Shown in pieces: positions 13,590-20,064 of a DNA stretch of 20,064 bases. Source of the stretch: Rubrobacter sp. (GTDB lineage: Bacteria; Actinomycetota; Rubrobacteria; Rubrobacterales; Rubrobacteraceae); contig JACDAR010000281.1 of the NCBI GenBank assembly GCA_013695335.1, positions 1 to 20,064 on the forward strand, written 5' to 3'. The notes beneath the pieces are model-generated. The model saw only the letters and a list, made by a program, of their open reading frames with translations. It did no database searches and was not told the DNA's origin. Numbering within the stretch: the first letter of the stretch is position 1; every line of letters begins with the position of its first letter. The position numbers and the translations under genes are program-made.

Positions 13590-13790
13590 ATGGAGGTGAC
13601 CTCCGGCATGACGCTCGGCCAGGCGCTCAAGGCTTCTGACCTCGTGAGCAGCGGGGGAGAGGCGAAGATTCTGGTTCAGGCCGGCGAGATAAAAGTGAAC
13701 GGGGAGATCGAAACCCGCCGCGGACGCAAGCTCCTGAGCGGAGACGTGATCGAAGTGGGGGAGGGATTCGGAAGGGTGGAGGTAAGTTGA
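13590..13790 (+). CDS. S4-domain RNA-binding protein (YaaA/RlbA type)
   Basis: This 66-residue protein is one S4 RNA-binding domain: MTLGQALKASDLVSSGGEAK, then LVQAGEIKVNGEIETRRGRK and LLSGDVIEVG. It matches the small YaaA-like protein conserved between dnaN and recF in Gram-positives; in B. subtilis this position carries rlbA, linked to ribosome assembly. ATG 13590 gives 66 residues. ATG 13608 (60 residues) has GGAGG 11 bases upstream and is a realistic alternative. The stop overlaps the recF TTG. The start region contains CCTCC/GGAGG/CCTCC segments that can hide the ribosome binding site. Confidence 0.9.
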   Translation: MEVTSGMTLGQALKASDLVSSGGEAKILVQAGEIKVNGEIETRRGRKLLSGDVIEVGEGFGRVEVS

Positions 13791-14947
13791 CCCCTTACCT
13801 GCGCGCCCTGCGGCTCATAAACTTCCGCAACTACGCCGACGACACGGTTCTGCTCAAACCCGGCCTGAACATCGTGGTCGGTGAGAATGCCCAGGGAAAA
13901 ACAAACCTCCTCGAAGCCATCGCTTTCGCCGTCACCGGCTCCTCGCCCCGCACCCCGAGCGACCCCGAGGTAGTCCGCTGGGGCGCGGACTTTGCCCGCA
14001 CCGAAGCGCGCATAGCGGTCGGAGGCTCGGGCCAGGAGCGCATGGTGGCGGTTGGATACGCGCCGGGCCAGAAGAAACGCCTCACCGTGGACGGCGCGCC
14101 GGGTCCCGCGCTGTCAGCCTATGCCGCTGGCGGCGCGGGGGTCCGGGCAGTGAACTTCTTCCCTGACGACATCCGCATCGTCAAGGGCGCGCCGTCCGAC
14201 CGCAGGGAGTATCTGGACGACCTGCTCTCGATCCTGCGTCCAGCCTACGCCAGGGCGGCCCTCGACTACGCCAAAGCCGTCCAGCAACGCAACCAGCTCC
14301 TGCGGCGCATTCGGGATGGTTTCTCCTCGGAGCGCACGCTCGCGACCTGGGATAGGAAGGTGGTGGATCTGGGAGAACAGATACTTCGTGGCCGCGACGA
14401 GGCAATGCCGGTCCTCGACGAGCACTTCGCTTCCTCTCTAAGGGCCCTGTACGGCCCTGAGAAGGCCGCCGTGCACTATTCGCATAGCGCGGCCCCGGAA
14501 GACTACGCCGAGGCGCTCAGGGAGGCTCACGACGCCGACATCGAACGCGGCACAACGTCTGTCGGGCCGCACAGGGACGACTTCGAGGTGTCGCTCGGCG
14601 GGGTGGACCTGACTACGTTCGGGTCGCAGGGGCAGCAGCGGATGGCAACGCTCGCGCTCAAGTTCGCGGCGAGGGACCACGTTCGTGGTGTGACGGGGGA
14701 GGACCCGATCCTGCTCTTCGACGACGTGATGAGCGAGCTCGACGGGCGCAGGAGGGAGTTCCTGGCAGGGTATTTCCTGGAGAGCACGCAGGCGGTTATC
14801 TCCACCACCAACCTCGAATATTTCGACGAGGAAATACTCCGGCGGGCGCAGGTCGTACGCATATCTGGTGGCGCGATAATGGAGACCACCACGGATGGTG
14901 TCATGGAGCGTGTCGCGGAACGGCATGGCAGCTTCCGAACCGCTTAG
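13787..14947 (+). CDS. recF: DNA replication and repair protein RecF
   Basis: This 386-residue SMC-like ATPase works with RecO and RecR to load RecA at gaps. The N-terminus LRALRLINFRNYADDTVLLK is characteristic. Walker A is GENAQGKT at 32-39, the ABC signature region is TFGSQGQQRMATLALKFA, and Walker B is PILLFDDVMSELDGRR. The start is TTG 13787, preceded by GGAGG five bases upstream, and it overlaps the S4 gene stop (TTGA), which indicates translational coupling. The C-terminal tail after EEILRRAQVVRISGG is longer than usual by about 20 residues. A hairpin follows 12 bases after the stop. Confidence 0.97.
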   Translation: MTPYLRALRLINFRNYADDTVLLKPGLNIVVGENAQGKTNLLEAIAFAVTGSSPRTPSDPEVVRWGADFARTEARIAVGGSGQERMVAVGYAPGQKKRLTVDGAPGPALSAYAAGGAGVRAVNFFPDDIRIVKGAPSDRREYLDDLLSILRPAYARAALDYAKAVQQRNQLLRRIRDGFSSERTLATWDRKVVDLGEQILRGRDEAMPVLDEHFASSLRALYGPEKAAVHYSHSAAPEDYAEALREAHDADIERGTTSVGPHRDDFEVSLGGVDLTTFGSQGQQRMATLALKFAARDHVRGVTGEDPILLFDDVMSELDGRRREFLAGYFLESTQAVISTTNLEYFDEEILRRAQVVRISGGAIMETTTDGVMERVAERHGSFRTA

Positions 14948-14958
14948 ATAAGCCGCAA

Positions 14959-14976
14959 AACCGCGAGTTCGCGGTT
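14959..14976. terminator. Perfect hairpin after recF, possible terminator
   Basis: AACCGCGA (14959-14966) pairs exactly with TCGCGGTT (14969-14976) around GT, starting 12 bases beyond the recF stop. It is GC-rich and stable but has no T-run, so classical intrinsic termination is doubtful. Its 3' arm contains the first bases of the gyrB -35 element. Confidence 0.45.
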
Positions 14977-15003
14977 GGGAAAGCGTACGAGGTGTGTTAC
15001 AAT
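14975..15003 (+). promoter_or_regulatory. gyrB-gyrA promoter
   Basis: TTGGGA (14975-14980) and TACAAT (14998-15003) are separated by exactly 17 bases, giving a good housekeeping promoter. The expected start near 15010 leaves a leader of about 65 bases before gyrB. The -35 overlaps the hairpin arm at 14969-14976. Supercoiling-sensitive control of gyrase promoters is common in bacteria, but nothing here proves it. Confidence 0.75.
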
Positions 15004-15076
15004 TTCGGGGTGCAGAGCTACTTTCAAAAGAACGGTTCGCGCGTTCGATTCGATCAAGAGATGAGGAGGGTCCTCG

Positions 15077-17014
15077 TTGGGGGCTAAACAAGCCAGTAAG
15101 CATTCCGAGAGCACTTACGGCGCGGAATCAATTCAGGTACTCGAGGGCCTCGAAGCCGTCAAGCGCCGCCCTGGTATGTACATTGGCTCCACGGGGCCAA
15201 GAGGGTTGCATCATCTCGTCTGGGAGATAGTGGACAACTCCATAGACGAGGCGCTAGCCGGATACTGCTCGGAAATCCTGATCACGGTCCACACGGACAA
15301 CTCGGTCTCGGTGACGGACGATGGGCGCGGGATGCCTGTCGGGGAGATGGCGAAGTACGGCAAGTCGGCGGCCGAGGTCATCATGACCACGCTGCACGCC
15401 GGCGGCAAGTTCGACGGGCAGGGTTACAAGGTGTCTGGCGGGTTGCACGGCGTCGGCGCTTCGGTGGTGAACGCGCTTTCGGAGTGGCTCGAGGTCGAGG
15501 TTCGGCGTGAGGGACATTTGTGGAGCCAGCGTTACGAGCGCGGCTTCCCGCAAGGAGCGATGACGAAAGACCGCAAGCTCAAGAGGGGCGAGGGGACCGG
15601 GACGACCATCAGCTTCTCTCCGGACCCGGAGGTCTTCACGGAGACCCGCGAGTTGTCTTTCGACACACTGACGCGGCGGTTCCGGGAGTCGGCTTTCCTG
15701 AACAAGAACTTGAAGATCCGGCTCGTTGACGAGCGCGAGGAAGACCGGGATGTGACGTACCAGTACGAGGGCGGCATCAGGGACTTCGTGGCGCACATCA
15801 ACGACGCCAAAGACCCGGTCCACAAGACGGTCTTCTATCTGGAGCGCGAGGAAGATACAGGGGCCGTCGAGGTGGCGTTGCAGTGGAACAGCGGGTTCCA
15901 GGATTCGGTCTTCTCGTTCGCCAACAACATCAACACCCATGAAGGCGGGGCGCATCTCTCTGGGTTTCGGTCCGCACTGTCGCGAACGATCAACGCCTAT
16001 GCCCGCCAGAAGGGTCTCCTCAAGGAGAAAGAGGAGAGCCTCACCGGCGACGACATCAGGGAGGGGCTTGCGGCTGTCATCAGCGTGAAGCTCGCCGAGC
16101 CGCAGTTCGAGGGGCAGACCAAGACCAAGCTCGGGAACACCGAGGTCAAGGGTCTCGTCGAGACCTCGACCAACCGCTTCCTCTCTGAATTTCTAGAGGA
16201 GAAGCCCTCCGAGGCGAAGGCGATCATCAACAAGGCGCTTCAGGCCGCGAGGGCGCGTCAGGCCGCCAGGAAGGTGCGCGACACCATCCGCAAGGGCTAC
16301 CTGGAGAGCTCGACGCTGCCGGGCAAACTGGCGGATTGCGCGAGCAAGGACCCTGCGAGGAGCGAGCTTTATATAGTCGAGGGAGATTCGGCGGGAGGCT
16401 CGGCCAAGCAGGGAAGGGAGAGGGGGTTCCAGGCAATCCTGCCTCTGCGCGGCAAGATCCTCAACGTCGAGAAGGCAAACATCAACAAGGTGCTCTCCAA
16501 CGTGGAGATACAGGCCATGATCTCCGCCATCGGCGCTGGGATGGGGGAGACTTTCAACATCGAGAACACCCGCTACAACAAGATCGTCATCATGACCGAC
16601 GCCGACGTTGACGGCAGCCACATCAGGACGCTGATCCTGACGTTCTTGTTCCGTAACATGCCGGAACTCATCGAGGCTGGCTACGTGTACATCGCGCAGC
16701 CGCCGCTCTTCAAAGTGACACACCAGCGCAAGGATTACTACGTCTATAACGACGCGGAGCTACGTGCGACCCTGACGCGCCTCAACGCCAACGGCAACGC
16801 CAGCATCGGCCGCTTCAAGGGCCTCGGGGAGATGAACCCCACCCAGCTCTGGGACACCACCATGGACCCCCAGAACAGGACGCTCTTGCAGGTGACTGTG
16901 GACTCGGCGGTGGCGGCGGATGAACTGTTCACGGACCTCATGGGCGACAAGGTCGAGCCGCGCAAACGGTTCATTGAGGCAAACGCCCGCGACGTGAAGA
17001 ACCTGGACGCTTAG
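15077..17014 (+). CDS. gyrB: DNA gyrase subunit B
   Basis: This 645-residue ATPase subunit of DNA gyrase pairs with GyrA from the next gene to introduce negative supercoils. The GHKL domain has WEIVDNSIDEALAGYC (Asn54), DDGRGMPVGE from Asp81, and the lid loop GGLHGVGASVVNALS. The TOPRIM domain has LYIVEGDSAGGSAKQGRERG with its catalytic Glu, ILPLRGKILNVEKAN, and the metal-binding MTDADVDGSHIRTLILTFLF. The length is that of the short Gram-positive form without the proteobacterial insertion. The start is TTG 15077 with GAGGAGGG seven bases upstream. The gap to gyrA is 50 bases, so the two form an operon. Confidence 0.97.
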   Translation: MGAKQASKHSESTYGAESIQVLEGLEAVKRRPGMYIGSTGPRGLHHLVWEIVDNSIDEALAGYCSEILITVHTDNSVSVTDDGRGMPVGEMAKYGKSAAEVIMTTLHAGGKFDGQGYKVSGGLHGVGASVVNALSEWLEVEVRREGHLWSQRYERGFPQGAMTKDRKLKRGEGTGTTISFSPDPEVFTETRELSFDTLTRRFRESAFLNKNLKIRLVDEREEDRDVTYQYEGGIRDFVAHINDAKDPVHKTVFYLEREEDTGAVEVALQWNSGFQDSVFSFANNINTHEGGAHLSGFRSALSRTINAYARQKGLLKEKEESLTGDDIREGLAAVISVKLAEPQFEGQTKTKLGNTEVKGLVETSTNRFLSEFLEEKPSEAKAIINKALQAARARQAARKVRDTIRKGYLESSTLPGKLADCASKDPARSELYIVEGDSAGGSAKQGRERGFQAILPLRGKILNVEKANINKVLSNVEIQAMISAIGAGMGETFNIENTRYNKIVIMTDADVDGSHIRTLILTFLFRNMPELIEAGYVYIAQPPLFKVTHQRKDYYVYNDAELRATLTRLNANGNASIGRFKGLGEMNPTQLWDTTMDPQNRTLLQVTVDSAVAADELFTDLMGDKVEPRKRFIEANARDVKNLDA

Positions 17015-17064
17015 AAGCGGGAGGGGACATCTGAACACCAGGACCGACATAACGAGGAAACACG

Positions 17065-19668
17065 ATGCTTGATACTTTTTCGGGAAACATAAGGCCACAT
17101 TCGATAGAGGATGAGATCAAGGACTCGTTCCTCTCCTATGCGATGAGCGTGATCGTCTCTCGCGCCCTACCTGACGTGCGCGACGGCCTGAAACCCGTAC
17201 ACCGTCACGTGCTCTACGCGATGCACGACCTTGGCCTCCAGCCCAACCGGCCATATCGGAAGAGCGCGACGGTAGTCGGCGAGACCATCGGTAAATACCA
17301 CCCCCACGGCGACGCCGCAGTCTACGACACGCTCGTGCGGCTGGCGCAGACCTTCTCGATGCGCTATCCGCTCGTGGATGGGCAGGGCAACTTCGGTTCG
17401 GTTGACGGCGACCCGGCGGCGGCCATGCGCTACACCGAGGCGCGGATGACCCGCATGGCTACCGAGATGCTGCGGGATATCAACGCAAATACCGTGGACT
17501 TCGAGCCGAACTTCGACGAGAGCCTGCGCAAGCCGTCGGTGATGCCGGCGCGGTTCCCGAACCTGCTCGTCAACGGCTCCGACGGCATCGCGGTCGGGAT
17601 GGCTACCAAGATCCCACCGCACAACCTCGGTGAAGTCATAGACGCCACCGCGGCTCTCATAGACGATCCAGAGATGGACGACGAGGCGGTCGCGAAGTAC
17701 ATCAAGGGGCCGGATTTCCCGACGGGCGGTGTGATCGTCGGTCTTCGCGGCATCAAGGACGCCATAGAGACCGGGCGCGGTTCGGTGAAGGTTCAGGCGA
17801 AGGCGCACACAGAGCAGATCAAGGGCAACCGAACCCAGATCGTGGTCACGGAGATCCCTTACCAGGTCAACAAGAGCTACCTGCTCCAGAAGATCGCCGA
17901 GCTGGTCAAGGACCGCAAGCTCACCGATATCTCCGACCTGCGAGACGAGTCAGACCGCAACGGGATGCGGATAGTGATCGAACTGAAACGCGAGGCCGTG
18001 CCGAAGGTCGTGCTGAATAACCTGTACAAGCACACCCAGATGCAGCAGAGCTTCGGCGTGAACCTGGTGGCGCTGGTGGACGGGGTGCCCCGCACACTCT
18101 CGTACAGGCAGGTGCTCAAGCACTACGTGGCGCACCAGTTCGACGTGGTCACCCGCAGGACGCAATACGAACTCGAGCGGGCGCAGGCACGGGCGCACAT
18201 CCTCGAAGGGCTGCTGATAGCCCTCTCCAACCTGGATGAGGTCGTCGCCACTATCCGCAAGAGCCGGAGCATCGAGTCGGCCCGCAACAACCTGATGAAG
18301 AACTTCAAGCTCTCCGAGCGTCAGGCGCAGGCCATCCTGGACCTGCGATTGCAGCGGCTCACCGCCATGGAGCGCCAGAAGGTCGAGGCTGAGCACAAGG
18401 ATCTGCGCGAGAAGATCGAATACCTCGAAAGCGTGCTCGCCGACGACTCGAAGGTGTATGGGATCGTCAAGGACGAGCTCGCCGAGGTCAGGGCTGCCTA
18501 CGGCGACGAGCGGCGGACGGCGATCACCGCGGAAGAGGGCGTTGACTTTGAGATCGAGGACCTCATCGCCGAGGAGGAGATGGTGATCTCCATCTCTAAC
18601 GGCGGCTACCTGAAGAGCGTCCCCGTAAACACGTTCCGCAAGCAGGGTCGGGGCGGGGTCGGCGTCGCCGGGATGGAGCTGAAAGAGGGCGACTACATCG
18701 AGCACCTCTTCATCACCACAACCCACCACTACATGCTCTTCTTCACCAACCAGGGCAAGGTGTACCGGCTCAAGGTACATCAGCTCCCGCGCATGGGCCG
18801 GACGGCGAAGGGGCGCCACATCGCCAACCTGCTGCCGCTCGCGCAAGGTGAGAGGATCGCCACCGTCATCCAGACCAAAGAGTTCAAGGAGGCGGAGTAC
18901 CTGCTCTTCGCCACCAGGAAGGGCGTGGTCAAGAAGTCGAAGTTCCTCGAGTACAACACGCCGCTCAAGGAGACAGGCATCATCGCCATCAACCTGGCCG
19001 AGAACGACGAGCTTATTGACGTGCGCCACGCCTCCGAGGGCGACGAGGTTGTGCTCGTGACCCGCAGCGGCAAGGGGCTCAAGTTCCGCCAGAAGGATGC
19101 GAGATCCCAGGGTCGTGCAACGGCCGGGGTAAAGGGCATCACGCTCAAGAAAGACGACGACGTTCTCTCGATGGACGTGGTCTCAGAGGGCGGCGTTCAG
19201 GCTGATCTGTTCATGATCACCGAGAAAGGCTTCGGCAAGCGAACCGCGATCTCGGAGTTCAGGGTACAGGGCCGCGGGGGGCAGGGCGTAATCGCCATGA
19301 AGACCGACGGCGAGCGGGGGCAGCTCGCCGGCGTGCGGGTAGTCCGCTCCGAGCTTCACGAGCTGGTAATCGTCTCCAACTTCGGGACTACCATCCGCAT
19401 TGATGCCGAGTCCGTGTCGCGGCAGGGACGCACTGCACAGGGCGTGAGGGTGATGAACCTGCGCACCGGCGACTCGGTAAGCGCCCTCGCCAAGGTCGTT
19501 GCCTCCCGCAGCGCCGACGCCGACGGGGCCACCGACGAGTTGTCGCTGGATGAGATCTCCGGTGAAGACATACTCGGTGCATCTGCCGCCGGCCTCCCCG
19601 AAGCAAACGGTTCGTCTGATGGCTCATTGGATGGGCTGAGTGAGAACGGCGGGCCTGCGCGTGGATAG
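17065..19668 (+). CDS. gyrA: DNA gyrase subunit A
   Basis: This 867-residue DNA-cleaving subunit has its catalytic Tyr123 in MRYTEARMTRMATEML. The quinolone region reads KYHPHGDAAVYDTLVRLAQ, with Ala84 where E. coli has Ser83 and Asp88 equivalent to Asp87. The coiled-coil tower covers about 370-480. The C-terminal beta-pinwheel from about 500 carries repeats such as QGRATAGVKG, QGRGGQGVIA and QGRTAQGVRV. The blade-1 GyrA box is QGRGGVG at 527-533 rather than the usual QRRGGKG. The last 50 residues are an acidic Ser/Gly-rich tail. The ATG at 17065 has GAGGAAA nine bases upstream. DNA gyrase is favoured over topoisomerase IV by the gyrB pairing and origin position. Confidence 0.96.
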   Translation: MLDTFSGNIRPHSIEDEIKDSFLSYAMSVIVSRALPDVRDGLKPVHRHVLYAMHDLGLQPNRPYRKSATVVGETIGKYHPHGDAAVYDTLVRLAQTFSMRYPLVDGQGNFGSVDGDPAAAMRYTEARMTRMATEMLRDINANTVDFEPNFDESLRKPSVMPARFPNLLVNGSDGIAVGMATKIPPHNLGEVIDATAALIDDPEMDDEAVAKYIKGPDFPTGGVIVGLRGIKDAIETGRGSVKVQAKAHTEQIKGNRTQIVVTEIPYQVNKSYLLQKIAELVKDRKLTDISDLRDESDRNGMRIVIELKREAVPKVVLNNLYKHTQMQQSFGVNLVALVDGVPRTLSYRQVLKHYVAHQFDVVTRRTQYELERAQARAHILEGLLIALSNLDEVVATIRKSRSIESARNNLMKNFKLSERQAQAILDLRLQRLTAMERQKVEAEHKDLREKIEYLESVLADDSKVYGIVKDELAEVRAAYGDERRTAITAEEGVDFEIEDLIAEEEMVISISNGGYLKSVPVNTFRKQGRGGVGVAGMELKEGDYIEHLFITTTHHYMLFFTNQGKVYRLKVHQLPRMGRTAKGRHIANLLPLAQGERIATVIQTKEFKEAEYLLFATRKGVVKKSKFLEYNTPLKETGIIAINLAENDELIDVRHASEGDEVVLVTRSGKGLKFRQKDARSQGRATAGVKGITLKKDDDVLSMDVVSEGGVQADLFMITEKGFGKRTAISEFRVQGRGGQGVIAMKTDGERGQLAGVRVVRSELHELVIVSNFGTTIRIDAESVSRQGRTAQGVRVMNLRTGDSVSALAKVVASRSADADGATDELSLDEISGEDILGASAAGLPEANGSSDGSLDGLSENGGPARG

Positions 19669-20064
19669 GGATCAAACGTGCGAGGGCGTCGTCGAATGCA
19701 CGGCGCTCGTCCTCGCGGAGAACTGCGCGGACTTCGAAGGAAAGCTCACGCTCTTCGGGATACTCGATGAGATCCGGCCAACAGGTGACGAGACATCCTT
19801 CGTGGTGTACGCTAAATTCGAGGGCTGCGAGCACGCGGTGGAGGGGGACTTGCGGATGGCCCGCATCCTCATCACGGACGAGGACGGCTCCACCATAGAC
19901 GAGTCAGAGGAGTTCTCTGTGTGGCTAGACGGCCCCGAGAACTCCACAACCGTGACCGCAGGGTTCGAGATCCCCGCGGATTTCGGGGAGGGGGGGGAGC
20001 GCGTCCTCTGGGTCGAGGCGATCCTGGACGACGAAGCGCTCTCCCAGACCGCAGTCCGATTGCG
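19661..20064 (+). CDS. Unrecognised acidic beta-rich protein, N-terminal part (continues past window)
   Basis: From GTG 19661 the frame stays open for 134 codons to the window edge. It begins VDRDQTCEGVVECTALVLAE and continues with NCADFEGKLTLFGILDEIRP, AKFEGCEHAVEGDLRMARIL and GGERVLWVEAILDDEAL. The alternation of hydrophobic residues suggests a small beta-sandwich; no signal peptide or membrane segment is seen. The pattern (an early Cys, GKL.LFGI, then a late GERVLWVEA strand) reminds me of small uncharacterised proteins grouped under DUF6941, but I cannot confirm it. The start overlaps the gyrA stop by eight bases, the same spacing as parA/parB here, so it is probably the third gene of the gyrase operon. 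No strong ribosome binding site is visible. Confidence 0.7.
   Translation, partial: MDRDQTCEGVVECTALVLAENCADFEGKLTLFGILDEIRPTGDETSFVVYAKFEGCEHAVEGDLRMARILITDEDGSTIDESEEFSVWLDGPENSTTVTAGFEIPADFGEGGERVLWVEAILDDEALSQTAVRL

Noticed and set aside
12494..13630. A 378-codon minus-strand open frame opposite dnaN
   Set aside because: dnaN is certain by homology and ribosome binding site; the antisense product looks like a GC-driven shadow.
17950..19029. A 359-codon minus-strand open frame opposite gyrA
   Set aside because: It mirrors gyrA codons and has no recognisable domain or start signals.

Overview
This window is the chromosomal replication-origin region of a GC-rich bacterium, most likely a deep-branching member of the Actinomycetota (Rubrobacteria/Thermoleophilia-like). 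That placement is an inference. It rests on GC-rich codon use, frequent GTG/TTG starts, the order rpmH-rnpA-yidD-yidC-jag-rsmG-parA-parB on one side and dnaA-dnaN-S4-recF-gyrB-gyrA on the other, and an Ala at the quinolone-determining Ser position of GyrA. No rRNA, tRNA, CRISPR array, insertion sequence or prophage was seen.

Left part (1-2963), accessory. It holds the start of an unrecognised minus-strand gene cut by the window edge and a small TPR protein. Next comes a molybdate block: a stand-alone PucR-type helix-turn-helix protein overlapping a molbindin (Mop) gene on the plus strand, meeting modB-modA head-on on the minus strand. No ATPase subunit (modC) is present. A perfect 7-3-7 inverted repeat lies just upstream of modA and is a good operator candidate.

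Middle-left (2964-9386), all minus strand. A secreted coiled-coil lytic-transglycosylase-like protein carries an ERTTEQ repeat. It is followed by the parB-parA-rsmG cluster, with two near-consensus parS sites just upstream of rsmG, and then jag, yidC, yidD, rnpA and rpmH. In the direction of transcription this last block reads rpmH > rnpA > yidD > yidC > jag, with short gaps or 4-nt stop/start overlaps (ribosome, RNase P and membrane insertion).

Origin (9387-12430). A first group of three perfect DnaA boxes lies upstream of an unusual gene encoding a SpoIIAB/RsbW-like GHKL ATPase fused to a winged helix-turn-helix. Three bases later dnaA begins. Between dnaA and dnaN is a 530-bp oriC with about 19 DnaA boxes (12 perfect), a central AT-rich dyad, and an AT-rich unwinding element with DnaA-trio-like repeats enclosed by a 13-bp inverted repeat. 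The origin is therefore bipartite.

Right part (12431-20064), all plus strand. It holds dnaN, a small S4 RNA-binding protein, recF, gyrB (with a clear promoter), gyrA, and the start of an unrecognised gene whose GTG overlaps the gyrA stop. Apart from the short HTH-mop pair, transcription diverges from the origin, as expected for leading-strand coding. The most interesting candidate is the GHKL-HTH protein locked between the two halves of the origin and apparently coupled to dnaA.
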